A DNA stretch of 64,000 nucleotides from Hericium rajendrae (taxonomy: Eukaryota; Basidiomycota; Agaricomycetes; Russulales; Hericiaceae). Below, piece by piece: positions 43,150-55,400 of the stretch (positions within the stretch are counted from its first letter, which is position 1; each line of letters starts with the position of its first letter). Both the position numbers and the translations under genes were made by a program. The notes under the pieces were generated by a model. That model was given only the letters and a program-made list of their open reading frames with translations, was not told where the DNA came from and did no database searches. The stretch spans positions 2,914,001 to 2,978,000 of the forward strand of contig CM065880.1 in NCBI GenBank assembly GCA_033439255.1. The letters run 5' to 3'.

Positions 43150-44551
43150 CTATGACGCTTCAGGCTTTTTCAGTTCTTGCTTGACGGCATCAGACCTCGA
43201 CCCCGGTATACCCACCCGCACCACCATGCATACGTCTCCATACGCATACTCAAGCTCGGACTCGTTCCCATACGCCATGTACTCCGCCTTGACACGCGAC
43301 AGCTTCGTGAGCTTCGTCACATAATTTACCTGTTCATCCAGTCTAACAGTATACCCCGCGCCCATGATCACGATGCCCTTGTAGTGCTTTTGCAGCTCGT
43401 GGGCAAGACCTCCGGAGTCCTCGTTAACTTCCTTGACGTCGGGCACCTTGGGCACGAGTATACGGGTGGTCCCGTGCCACCTTCTTTTATTGGTGTATTG
43501 CAAGTAGAGCTTCGTGTTCAGGGACAGCTCATTCGACACACGCCAGACCATGGCGTCGCTGCCCTTGAGAAGTTTGGGGACGTGGCTGATCGTGTTCTTG
43601 ATTGGGTAGACGTGACGAAGGCCAAAGACGAGGGTACCGCCGTTCGGCAGGAACTCGGGGTTCTCCAAGAGGGCCTTGAATGCGTCTCTGAATGTTGTCT
43701 CGTTGGGCGGAACGATCGACGAGATGCTGGGTGGGAGCGGCAGAGCCGATGCCGCTCCCTCGACGTTGATGTCGGCGTAATAGAGATTGAAGGTCAGGGT
43801 GACGCGGTGGCCTTTGCGGACAGGCAACACCTCGTGCTCGACATCGCTGAAGAAAGTGATGAATCCGATGGAGGGACTGGCCTGTTCTGAGACGGCCTTT
43901 GCGGAGTCGAATGACCACTCTTCGTCTTCATGCCGAAGGATGAGCGCGCCGCCTTCGTGGGGAGTCGGAAAGACAAGGACGAGAGAGCCGAACATGCTCT
44001 CACTGCGAGGCGTGTCTTTGTGGGCCTTGAAGAATGAGCCCTCGCCTGGACATACACTTTAGTAAATAAAGCAAACACGAAAGAACGAATGAGACATACC
44101 ATACACGTTCAACTTGTACAACTCGACTTGGATGGGACGCGTCGAATCGACGCCTTCCAGCAGATTCGCACGAACAATGTCCAGGAGCCCATTGCGTTCC
44201 GGGACAATCGACGTAGAGAAGCACGATGTGTCCATCTTGCCGGCCTTGCGATAGGTCTCGTCCAGAACATCTTCATGATTCAAGCCAAATGTAGCGCGAT
44301 CGCACGCATCGGAGAGATGCTGTAGCTCATCGGGATCGGCGTGCGCAAGATCAATACGGCTGGCGACAGCAACTCATGTCAGAATATTGGAAGCCGAAAG
44401 TATGATGAACGGACCGCGACTCTCTGCTAAGGCCATAGTAAATCACGAAGCTCTCGGGGGGGAGAGGCAGGGTCCCGCTAGCATAGGGAGGCTGGTCAAT
44501 GATAGCATCGCGAAGAGGCTGCAGAGATTCGGAGGATGCGAGGTACGACAT
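43150..44551 (-). CDS. 2OG-Fe(II) oxygenase, prolyl-4-hydroxylase-like, intact copy
   Basis: Exons 44551-44415, 44359-44100 and 44045-43150 give 430 residues. The iron ligands fit the 2-oxoglutarate dioxygenase pattern: H141-x-D143 in FFKAHKD, the distal H203 in DVEHEVLP, and R213 ten residues later in KGHRVTLTF as 2OG anchor. The core strands FGSLVLVFPTPHEGGALILRH are typical. The long C-terminal part (YPIKNTISHVPKLLKGSD onward) is a family-specific extension of about 180 residues with no named domain. There is no signal peptide. Substrate unknown; relatives hydroxylate protein side chains. This copy forms an inverted pair with 48032-49577. Confidence 0.82.
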
Positions 44552-44830
44552 GTCGATGTCTGTAAGGGGTCTCGAAGATGGCGGGGACCTTTATAGTGCT
44601 AAGACACGGAGGCAAACAATCCGCATTGTTCATGATGTCCTGACATGAGCGCCATTGTGACTGAAAGAGAAGCCACAATCATAACTGCCAGTCGAGTCAT
44701 TCGGAAATATGAATATAGTCTGAAGTTGAATACAGACGATGCGGGCCCAATGCCTATGAGAAAAAGTAATCGAAAACGTGGCTGCCTAACCCTGTTAGTG
44801 GTCAGTTATGGTCAAATATAGCATATTGAA
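43150..44830. repeat. Left arm of the oxygenase inverted duplication
   Basis: Gene, promoter and upstream flank match 47780-49450 in reverse complement, for example GTGGCTGCCTA..CCCTGTT near 44780 against AACAGGGTAGGCAGCCA near 47800. Divergence is modest, lower than in the A/B inverted repeat. Confidence 0.8.
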
Positions 44831-45220
44831 CGCCTAATGAAAATACGGACGAGTCTAGTGATGAGTTTCGGCGATAGAAGAGTAATCAAGTTCTATAAAA
44901 TCCTCCACGGCCTCGGATACGTAGGTAGAAGTTGGTTATGCGTGTCGAGTGAGTGAGCGATTCGGGTTTTCGTGTCGTGGACGGTCCGCAACGGTCCGAG
45001 ATGCTGACAAAGCATACCCCAATAGAAAGCGTGGAAGTGAGGAGGCTTGAGTTTTGAATCATCGTTTGCCTTACACCGTCAGCTCAAACAACTTGCTCGA
45101 CATCTTTATAAGGTCGGTGTAAATGTTTTATATCGTTTGTAGTTACATTTAGAGCTGATTCAATCACGGATTTAGCTTCTTATTGCCCATACAGCACACA
45201 CAATACCCGACTAATGGAAG
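44831..45220. other. Intergenic before the lipase
   Basis: AT-richer spacer and lipase promoter; no gene recognised. Confidence 0.4.
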
Positions 45221-47284
45221 ATGCATACCGTCTGGTTCCCCATTCCCGTATTTTTACGCCGCGTCGTCAATGTGATCTCGACGCTTTCGATAACGCATCA
45301 CTATCTCCTGCCCAGGCGTAACCAGAGTGAAGGGGAGGATGGCGAGCGGTGGAAGACACTGAGGGAGCTTCGTTCCATCGACTGGTCTGCAGTCTTTCGC
45401 GATGAAAGCAGCTGGGTGCCCCAGTTTGCAGGATACCAAGCGACGAGACCAGCAATTCCAGAGCTCGAATCTACACGTCCATTCGTATTGAAAGGTGCGA
45501 ACACGCGCCCCTCTTATTAGATTCTCAATATCCATGTCCTTTCTCCACACAGCCACGGGCATCAGTATTACCTGGCCCCAGTGGCGTTGGCCCGCCCGCC
45601 TCACCCTTTCCGCCCGTGAAGTCAGCCAGAACGATGAGCACGATTTCGAGCCGTTCCAACCTATGCCGGCCAATCCCACTCCGATCTCTGATCCTGAGCG
45701 CCGCCCGACCAGAGATCGCGAGTCGGAGCGTGAACCGGCTTCGCCGCCAGATCTTCTCCACCAGCTTTTGCAATGTCCCGTCCTCTACGACCCCGTCAGA
45801 ACTCCAAGGTTTCCCATTGTTTTGTGTCATGGTGCGGTGCCTCCTTCGTCTTCTGTTTCCCCGGCTGAGAAACACCAGGACTCTATGGCTTCGACGTGCG
45901 CGGCCCATCTACATTCCCAAGTCTGAGAATGCACTACTGGTCGAGTATCCTCGGTATCCTGCGGAAGGTCGTCGGTGCGGACGTCATCGTCACAGCTGTC
46001 CCGGGGTATGTCATTTGGGCCCCTAGACGAAGATTGCGTTGTTTACAGTCAAAGCAGGACTGGCTCCATCGCTTCGCGCGCCTCTGAGCTCAACCGTTTC
46101 TTAGAGCGCAAAGCCAACGGCCGCGGAATTAATCTCATGGCACATTCCATGGGCGGGCTTGATTGTCGTCATCTCATCACGCATCTTAAACCGACTGAGT
46201 ATACCCCACTCTCGCTGACTACCATTGCGACGCCACACAGAGGGAGCCCCTTTATGGATTGGTGCACAGTACGTCGCGTCGCTTTGTGAAGAGCCCGGAG
46301 AGCTGATGCGCCTGGCTATAGGAATACCTCGGACTCGGCCGACAGAGGTCAGACACCGAACGCGCAGCTGCAGCTGAGATCATCGCCTCCGCCTCCGCCA
46401 GCGCGGCCCGGACATCCAAAGCGCATACATCCTCCACCAAATCCTCCGCCAAATCCTCCGCCAAATCCTCTCCGCTCTCGCTCTCCCTATCCGCGCTCCC
46501 ATCCTCCTTCACGACGCTCCTGCTCTCAATGTTCGACTCCCCAGCCTACGCAAACCTCACCACGCACTACCTCACCACCGTCTTCAACCCACACACGCCC
46601 GACGACCCGCGCGTGCGCTACTTCAGCGTCGCGGGGCGCGTCGGCGCGCGCGGGATCAACGTCTGGCACCCGCTGTGGCTCCCGAAGCTCGTGCTCGACG
46701 CCGCCGAGGAGCGCGAGCGGCGCGTCCATGGAAATAGGGCGCTGGCGGGCAACGACGGGCTCGTGACGGTCGAGAGCGCGCGGTGGGGCGATTTTCTCGG
46801 CGTCATGGAGGGGTGCGACCACTGGGACCTGCGCGGCGCGAGCGGGATCGAGTTTGGGCGGGACATGGACGCGCGCGGGGCGGGCGCGAGCGGGAGCGGG
46901 GGCGCGGAGGACCGCTGGGGGCTCGGCGACTGGGGCCGGTTTGTGCGCGCGCTGGGGCGGGCGGAGCGGCGGCAGGAGCGCGAGATCGAGCGCGGGATAA
47001 GGAAGGGCAGCCAGACGGAGGTGGAGAAGGAGGAGGTGAAGGAGAAGAAGATGGAGGAAAGGGAGCGGACGCGGGAGGACGTGCTCAAGGCGTCGACGGA
47101 GCGGCTGTCGGCTGTGTTTGATTGGCTTGTGGAGCAGGTCCCGACGGACGCGCTGGGGATTCGGGTTGGCGGGGACAAGGGTAAGAAACAGGAGAAAGAG
47201 AAGAAGAGCGATTTGGAGACGAGCAAGGATTTGGAGCGGTTTTATGTCGCGCTGTGCAGGAAGCTGTATGATGAGGGCCTGTGA
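45221..47284 (+). CDS. Triacylglycerol lipase, TGL2-like alpha/beta hydrolase
   Basis: This spliced gene opens with MHTVWFPIPVFLRRV and runs through TRPFVLK, then ATGISITWPQWRW after the first intron. The oxyanion-side strand is FPIVLCHG, followed after an intron by LYGFDVRGP and HYWSSILGILRKVVGADVIVTAVPG. The nucleophile elbow is AHSMGGLDCRHL, followed by TTIATPHRGSPF. The catalytic histidine is likely in GCDHWDLRG. A poorly conserved Lys/Glu-rich segment precedes the end at YDEGL. Members hydrolyse acylglycerols; yeast Tgl2 is mitochondrial. The first 25 residues could act as a targeting or anchor segment. The 3' end has a diverged copy at 49826-50285. Confidence 0.82.
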
Positions 47285-48031
47285 GCGATGTGATCGTGCA
47301 GATGCGCTTGAGGACAATTCGCTTCCGCGTTCGCAGGGCGCAATAGCATATACATCTTGCACTCCTCTTGGTACGTGCGTGGCACGTCTAGACAGATGGA
47401 GCTGAATGTATTTTCATATGTAGAATTGTAGATGAATTTGTGTTCGAACTTTTTCCCACTATGGGCTTGACTGTCATCGTTCGCACGGCGCATATGACTC
47501 CTCTGCGAATATGAGTCTCCACCTGGTCGAATGACGTAAATATTGACGAAAGGCTGACATGCGGCGAAGACGCTGTGACGGCTGTATGTCCTTGCCAACT
47601 GCATCGAAGGTCGTTGGCCTCTATCGATATCGTTAGGTAATCAGTTGTTCTTCCTTCTCTTCTTTCGTCACACATGGCCTGCAGGATGATAGACTCTAAA
47701 GTGCTTTGCTATCTCGGAAACCCATCACTAGAATCGTATGTATTTTCATTATGCATCCAATGTGCTCTCTTTTCTGACCGTGGCTGACCACGCCAACAGG
47801 GTAGGCAGCCATGTTTTCGATTACTTTTTCTCATAGGCATTGGGCCCGCATTGTCTTTCTTCAACTTCAGAAGACATCCATGAATGACTCGACTGGGAAC
47901 TATGATTGTGGCTTCTCTTTCAGTCACAATAGCGCTCATGTCAGGACGTCATGAACATGCTGATTATTAGCTTCCGTGACTTAGCACTATAAAGGTCCCC
48001 GCCATCTTCGAGGCCCCTTACAGACATCGAC
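47285..48031. other. Lipase 3' flank and oxygenase-2 promoter
   Basis: The first 280 bp (to about 47560) recur at 49935-50285. The second half is the right-arm counterpart of the oxygenase upstream flank. No gene. Confidence 0.45.
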
Positions 48032-49450
48032 ATGTCGTATCTCACATCCTCCGAATCGCTGCAGCCTCTTCGCGATGCTATCATTGACCGGCCGCCTTAT
48101 GCTAGCGGGACCCTGCCTCTCTCCTCCGAGAGCTTCGTGATATACTATGGCACTAGCAGAGAGTCACGGTCCGTTCATCGTACTTTCAGCTTCCAAAAAC
48201 ACGAATTTTTTGACATGAGTTGCTGTCGTCAGCCGTATTGACCTTGCGCATGCCGATCCCGATGAGCTGCAGCATCTCTCCGATGCGTGCGATCGTGCTA
48301 CATTTGGCTTGGACCATGAGAATGTCCTGGACGAGAGCTATCGCAAGGCCGGCAAGATGGATACATCGTGCTTCTCTACGTCGATTGTCTCGGAACGCAA
48401 TGGACTCCTGGATATCGTTCGTGCGAATCTGCTGGAAGGCGTTGATTCGACGCGTCCCATCCAGGTCGAGTTGTACAAGTTGAACGTATATAGTATGTCT
48501 CGTCCGTTTTTTCATCTCTGCTTTGTTCATTATAGCGAATGTCCAGGTGAGGGCTCATTTTTCAAGGCCCACAAAGACATGCCTCGCAGCGAGAGCATGT
48601 TCGGGTCTCTCGTCCTTGTCTTTCCTACTCCTCACGAGGGCGGCACGCTAGTCCTTCGCCATAAAGACGATGAGTGATCATTCGACTCCGCAAAGGCCGT
48701 CTCAGAACAGGCCCGTCCCTCCATCGGATTCATCACCTTCTTCAGCGATGTCGAGCACGAGGTCTTGCCTGTCCGCAAAGGCCATCGCGTCACCCTGACC
48801 TTCAATCTCTATTACGCCGATATCAACGTCGAGGGATCGGCGTCGGCTCTGCCGCTCCCAGCTAGCGTCTCGTCGATCGTTCCGCCCAACGAAACAATAT
48901 TCAGAGACGCGTTCAAGGCCCTCTTGGAGAACCCCGAGTTCCTGCCGAACGGCGGTACCCTCGTCTTCGGCCTCCGTCACGTCTACCCAATCAAGAAGAC
49001 GATCAGCCACGTCCCGAAGCTCCTCAAGGGCAGCGACGCCATGGTCTACCGCGTGTCGAACGACCTGTCCCTGGACACGAAGCTCTACTTGCAATACATC
49101 AATAAAAGAAGGTGGCACGGGACCGCCCATATACTCGTGCAAAAGGTGCCCGACGTCAAAGAAGTCACCGAGGACCGCGGAGGTCTCGCCCTTGAGCTGC
49201 AAAAGCACTACAAAGGCATCGTGATCATGGCCGGGGAATATGCGGCTAAACTGGATGAACAGGTGAATTACGTGACGAAGCTCACGGAGCTGTCTCGTGT
49301 TACGACGGAGTACATGGCATATGGGAACCAGTCCCAGCTTGAGTTTGCGTATGGGGACATATGCATGGTGGTGCGGGTGGGTAGACCGGGGTCGAGGTCT
49401 GACGTCGTCAAGCAGGAACTGGAAAAGTCTGAGTCGTCACCGGAAGAGGA
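47780..49450. repeat. Right arm of the oxygenase inverted duplication
   Basis: Reverse complement of 43150-44830. The arms enclose the lipase gene, with about 2.9 kb between them. Confidence 0.8.
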
Positions 49451-49577
49451 GGAGGAGGAGGGGGGGAGGGGGAGGAGGGAGAGAACAACACAGAGATTAA
49501 CCAGCCACTTGTATGATTACAATTCGACAAGCAAGGCTCGAGTGAGAGGACTTGGTTTGATGGTCGCCTTGGTCTGA
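48032..49577 (+). pseudogene. 2OG-Fe(II) oxygenase second copy, one nonsense codon
   Basis: Exons 48032-48168, 48233-48492 and 48547 onward match the intact copy in length and splice sites. In the third exon, the codon for the tryptophan in HEDEEW of the intact copy (residue 176) is TGA at 48675-48677. It falls after HxD but before the distal histidine and arginine, so the truncated protein could not form the full iron site. The rest of the frame stays open to 49577 with all motifs kept, so inactivation is recent, unless stop readthrough or an assembly error is involved. The C-terminus is longer and acidic/glycine-rich (EEEEEGGRG) compared with PEAS in the intact copy. Confidence 0.8.
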
Positions 49578-49825
49578 TCTCCTCTTCTCTATAGAGCCCT
49601 TGGCCTTGAACTATTCTCTGACATATATCGCCTTCCTGATGTTTGATTACTTGTTCCCTAGGTCTTCGATCAATTATATGCCAGCCAAGCAACAGCCATA
49701 ATCATACGCTGCCCTTCTTCAGGGTGCATACCGCGCTATTGAGTCGCCCTATCCGATCAATATGACCCCTCGTGCTCCGAGTTTATAACGATAAAACAGA
49801 CCGTGTCATCCTCGAACCTTGCAGG
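49578..49825. other. Short spacer
   Basis: Unique sequence between the oxygenase copy and the copied lipase tail. No gene. Confidence 0.4.
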
Positions 49826-50285
49826 ACAAGGCTAAGAAACAGGAGAAGGAGAAGAAGAGCGATCTGGAGACCAGCAAGGATCTGGAGCGGTTTTACGTCG
49901 CGCTGTGCAGGAAACTGTATGATGAGAGCCTGTGAGCGATGTGAGCGTGCAGATGCGCTTGATGGCGATTCGCATTCGCGCTCGCAGGGCGCAATTGTGT
50001 ATACCTCTTGACACTCCTCTGGGTGCGTGCGCACACGCCTTCGTAGACGGAGCTGAGTGTATCTGTAGAATTATAGAAATAATCTGTTGCGAATTTCCCT
50101 GATGTAGCTGTGCCTTCCGTCCCTGCAACTCGAGGCTCGACGTCAACTCCAGTGGCTTCGCTCTCGTTACATCCTTGCGACGCTTGTTGGTAATTGGCTT
50201 TACTATCATCAGTCGCATGGCATGGTTGACTCTTATGCGAATATGAGTTTCTACCTGGACAGATGTCACGTTTCGAAAACACTAT
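49826..50285 (+). pseudogene. Copied 3' end of the lipase gene
   Basis: Begins with KKQEKEKKSDLETSKDLERF-type sequence and ends the frame at YDESL, matching lipase codons from about 47180 to the stop. The 3' flank (GCAGATGCGCTTGA, CGCAGGGCGCAAT) then continues to about 50285 against 47560. Only the last 35 or so codons are present, with no promoter or catalytic part. It is in direct orientation to the lipase and lies just beyond the inverted oxygenase copy. Confidence 0.8.
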
Positions 50286-50499
50286 ATGACGTCTGTTTGT
50301 ACTTGTCTGATCCGAGTTGCCCGCAACTATACCGCAGGTAAAAGGCTAGAAATTGAAGGCATACATCGACCAGTGACTATGGACGCATCGACTACATAAA
50401 GGAGACAACAACGTGGAATAAAGACAAATTGTGGCCAGTTATTCGTGGCGGAAAGCTTGGCGGACATAGAGTGCAGCAGAGTGCACAGAACATTGGACT

Positions 50500-52486
50500 T
50501 CAGGTCGAGCCATCGTAGTCGCTTGTCTGAATGTAGGCGACTGCAAGACCCCACTGCGCCATGCATGTATTGTCAGTCACGACGTAAGGCGATACTAGTG
50601 CTCTCGCGTACTCACGTCCATTCCCCTGGAGCCTTCACTCTTCACGAGGATCTTGAATGCCTTCGTTCCTAATGGATTCTCAGGTGGGATGCACCAGAAC
50701 CCATCGGTCCCATCGCCCCAGCGGTCCTGGACCATGATACCGACCGCAACGCCATCGCACCCCGTAGAGCCTGGGTATACAACAGCACCAGACTGCTGCG
50801 CAAGAAAAGCGCCGCCCATCTTGCATCCCATGCCGTTGCTGTCGGTTGAGCCGATAATCTTGATCGCGTACTTCTTCGTGTCTTCGGGCGTGAACGTGAA
50901 CTTTCCAAAGACATACGAATGATGGCCGGAAGCTGACTTGACCCAGGTGCCATCCGCGTCCTGATGGTCGTAAGGGAACATTCTTGGGGTCTTTATGAGT
51001 AGAGGTCGCCGGATTCCGGAAGCATCACAACTTACTTGATGAGATCGGCATTGGTGAGCCCCGCCTGTTCCGCCACGAGATCCTGCCGTTCCAGCAGGAG
51101 CAGAAGCTTGTCGCGCAAGGCCGTCAAGGAGCTCAGGGAAGTCTTCAAGGCACCTGGGTTTTTGTCAAATGTGGACCTGGCGGTATGAATAGACTTAATG
51201 AGGTCGTTCAAGTTCTGGCGGCGCTGCATCCGCGTTGTGGCATTTCCCGGCGCCAGGCCATTCAGCAAAAGAAGATAGTTCGCCTGCGAGAATACCTCGC
51301 TGAGCGCGGTATACACAGAGGGCGGCATGTCGATAGTGGCAGGGATGTCCGTATCGACCTGGGAGTAGTGGCGCAGGAGCGCCGTGGCCGGAGCAGGCTG
51401 GCAGACCTTCTGGAAGTTCTTGAGCGTGTTGACAGGGTCGCCAGTGTCGAAGTTCGTCTTTCCGGCATTGCCGACAGTGCTGTATTTGACGTCGACCGAG
51501 ACGTTGTACTGCTTTGCCGCGGACTGCAGGGTCGTCTCGAATCCACCCGAGCCCTTGAGCTGGCTCTGGGCGGATACATTCGCATTGACAGAGGCGTGGA
51601 ATGCATTAATTTCCGACGACGAATTGGCCGTGCATTTCCTGTGCAGATATCAGACAAGATAACACCGATAGATGGAAGAGACGCACCAGACCGCAGTGAA
51701 CTTGGCCTTGTACGCGATGGAGTAAACGAAGTAATCTCCGTACTTGCTGCGGAAATTGTTGTACCCCTTTGCCAATTCTTGCTTTGCCTGGCTGCTGAGC
51801 TTGGCCGACGGACTGACGTTCTGTGCCTTCCCATTACGCTCCCATTCAAGGATGTATATGATGCTCTGACCAGACGTTGTGGTGTCGTTGGAGAAGTCGA
51901 TTCCTCCCGAGCCGCCCGCCGACAGGCCATCAGCCGAGAACGTGACCGAGCTGGTCAAGGCGAAAGTCGAGGCATTCTCGAGCTCGGTGTAGCTGTCGTA
52001 GGAATTGAATGAGAACGAGTCGCCTGTCTGCGACGAATTGGCTGTCTGCGGCTTCAGCGAGGTGACGTCGAGAGCAGTGCCCAGGATCTCGCCGGTCACG
52101 GCATCAATGGAGGCACCGAGTGTCATACCGTCTATGTACACTTCCGCAGGTGGAGAGCGATTGAGCGAAGTCGCATTGGGGTTATTTGGAACTGCCATAG
52201 CCAGCGACACTTTGGCTACAGCACGCTGGGCCTGATTGCCACCCTTGCCAAGCTTAGCACTTGTGTGGGTTTCCGCTCCATCGCTGGCGCCAGCGCCGGC
52301 GGGATGTTTGCCGCCCTTATGACCTTGCCCTGCAGCCTCATGCGGCTTGTCGACCTGGGCAGCGTCGGCAGTTGGGTCTCCGGTGGCCACAGAGTGGTCT
52401 GCCTTTGGGTGCTTGCCACCCTGATGCCTTGCACCTTCCTTGTGGGCCTTCGCGCTTGCATCATCTTGATGAGGTTTCGGAGGCAT
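50500..52486 (-). CDS. MACPF-like candidate protein with Lys/His/Gly-rich N-terminus
   Basis: Exons 52486-51687, 51638-51036, 50982-50616 and a last short one ending in TSDYDGST (stop at 50500) give about 598 residues. Residues 1-90 are hydrophilic (HKEGARHQGGKHPK and similar) with no signal peptide. Then come TLGASIDAVTGEILG, a Ser/Asn-rich beta region, and FRSKYGDYFVYSIAYKAKFTAVW, which resembles the YGDxF(V/I)xG...G signature of distant MACPF-like proteins; I base this on pattern only. A helical segment follows, then a C-terminal beta-type domain with DRWGDGTDGFWCIPPENPLG. An intron in the 5' leader ends just before the ATG. It looks intact. Role unknown; a membrane-active protein is one possibility. 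Confidence 0.45.
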
Positions 52487-55400
52487 AATTGTGCTGGAAT
52501 AAAAACATCAGCAAGGGCGGTGAATTGATTGAATGAAAGTACCAATGCAAATACTTGGATCTGACGAGGCCGAGCCGTGAACTTGGGCCTGAAACGGGAG
52601 AGATTGAGAGGCTTTATACCGTAGTAGGCGTCTATGTCGACGCATTGCTGCGTCCCATTGCTAACACGCGTCGGCATGATGGCACCCCTGCGAAGACGTA
52701 GCAACAAGGCTGGATGCGCGAATGGTGAATGGAAAACTAGACTTCAGTTCAATTCAGAGGCCTGCACGCGAAGAGGAGAATGTCAATCTCCGAGAACGTT
52801 TGAGCAGGCAATCGTATATGTATCATGGCATCCAAAACGAGCAGCTATAGAAATTTGGTCTCCATGAGTGCTGCACATCTTCCCAGCTTTCGAAGGACAG
52901 AGAGCATCGTATGATGAATTGAAGGGACCTGTCATGATCTTCGAGGTTGCCTGGAATTTATGGAAGAAATAGGGAAGAAACAGTGAGCACTTACTGGTAA
53001 ATTCACCGGAGCGCTGTATCACATGAGAGAGCTTGTGATACAATTTTTGTTGTTTGGAGATGTCTTTCACCACTTCTACGAAGTTTTGCTTTCCGTTGGA
53101 GGAGATCGTTTGGCATGTCGCAGCCCTGCGAATCCGTCCACCATGATGGTATCTGAGGATATCGATCTCCAAAACAGTATCAAAACCGAGAGCAAGACTC
53201 CACGCCGATCGAGCCGCCTACAGAAATCGTCATTCATTGGCAGCAAAGCGTCGTCATTGAATGATAAGACCGGACGCACAAGACATTCTGCGAATTCGTT
53301 CATTCAACGGAACGATGAAGGGGCCCAAGCATTCGGATGCCCAAAGCTCTACAACATAACGTTGGCTTCACTCTCCTTGCTCGCAAACACCAGAAATGGA
53401 GAGACGAAAAGCAAGGGCGGACTTTCCATCGGTGCATCATCCTGTGGCTGATGAGTGAACCGATAGAACGACACCACAGGCAACACTTACCGGCATGCCG
53501 TCATATCTATCATTGGTCGAACACCGAGGTACAGTCGATTCCTATCAAACTGCCGAATGGCGCAAGCAAGATGCGCACAGGCTGGTCCCACACTCGCCGC
53601 AGCAGCACGAATGGCCACGCGTGCTTGCATGTACACCAGTATGTGCATTTTGATGTGTTATATTGCTTGCCCTATGGATTGCATCAGAAAAATCAGATAA
53701 TTAAGGCAGGATAACAGTGAATCCGGCGACCATGCACATGCCTACCGCCGCGCAGGCCAGGGTCAACTCCATGCGGTCGCAAAGTCTACCCACACTCGAC
53801 TCCCACAAAGGGACACAGGCGCTGTGCCCTGCCAATCAGGCTTGCCATGTTCGCCGCGATTGCCGTTCGGTAGAAGATAGGAAAAGTTGATTCTGCGCTG
53901 TCAGTCACATTAGCTTCGGAAGACAGTGTATCGGAGGTGGAAGCCCTTTCGAGGGCTAATGTGGATCTGGGCTGGTCTGGTATCAAGATGCTGCGCGCAA
54001 TCTTGCTTTAAGTATGTAGAGCTTGAATCACCCTAGTGAAACTACGAGAGGAGATAGATAAGTTGCTGAGCATATCTGGATGCGCCAGCATCAGAAGTAA
54101 TATGTTCTTGATAATGATCAACACGCATCGACTTAGAAATCTAACGCTCACACCCTTGGATAATGCGACGCACCGATGCCCGCGAGTCTTCGTATAACGC
54201 GCTGGCAGACATGGCTTGCGATGCCCTTGTGTACTAGGTAGAAAGATAACAGTGCGCTATGGCCGATGCTTCGCAGGCGCACCGGATGTGTCTCCAAGTA
54301 TAGACGTCGGAAGGAGGAAAGCTCCCGCCTTCTCGCGGAAGGGCCAGAAGTCGCCGAAGCAGAACCACAAAGATCTTGGCCGCTGGAATCGCTCGCCACA
54401 GGGTCCCACCCCGATATCAAAGGAAGTCCGAAGCCCGGCCTTCATGCCTCGGGGAGATAGAAGGTTCTCGCCGGCCGCTGTCTTGCTATTCAGACCATTC
54501 TATCTGTTACCATCTGAGATATGGCCGCCCCGTGTCCGACGTTGCGCAAGTGATGGAAAGGTCTGGATGACAAAACAACAAAGTCGCAAGTCCTTTCTGC
54601 TGTCAAGATGGTATGGAACACGTTGCATCTGACGTTCATGCGCGCCACGGTGCAATGGAACGGAAGGCTCGGTTTGGTGCTGGAGACCAGATCCAGTAAG
54701 GACCGCGAAGTAAATGTCATGGTCCTCTGGCTGACACGTCGGGCCCGGTGGGTATGATGGTCAGATACTGGGATCCTTATGCGTATGCTACCGTGCGATG
54801 GATCAACAGCCGGTCAAAACTTCTGGAATGGATGATATCAGCTCAGAAGAGACAGAGAACATCACTGCATAATGAAGAAGCAGAAGACTCACAATTTCTA
54901 GCGAGTCATGGTGCCTTGTCCACAGTCCATTGATTTGCCGCCGAGTCAATGAACTCATACCCTTGCTAACGTGAGTTATGATGACTTCCGAGAGCTCATA
55001 TCCCCGAGGCAGCCAGAGCGGCGTAAAGCAATATTTCGGGAGTACCCGCAACGTCAAACGACCGGGTATAAGGCCCACCGGAGTCGACCGCTCATGAGGA
55101 CTTCGAGAATGCCAAGGTAGGGCGCTCTCTTCGTCATGGCTGCCTTTTCAGATAGAGATCATAAAGCTACATAGAGACGTCAGAGCAGATTTGAGTTGCA
55201 ACATTACGACGACAACGAACCTTCCATGATGCTCGGAACTCGCCGCCATCAGAAACAATATGAACTTGCTGGAGTGCGAGTTTCATGAACAGAGCGAGGT
55301 ACATGATTGCTGAGAATATCTGGGCACTGCGGGAGATGGAAACAGCGAGATATCAATGATGGAAGCTCACCAGCTTGCAACGGAACAGGACGAGCCAATA

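Noticed and set aside
46526-47362. 278-codon minus-strand frame
   Set aside because: Leu/Arg/Pro-rich shadow of the lipase C-terminal exon.
53900-55100. Possible decayed multi-pass membrane gene on the minus strand
   Set aside because: A plausible start and one hydrophobic stretch, but no consistent exon phases or diagnostic motif; left as gene-poor.
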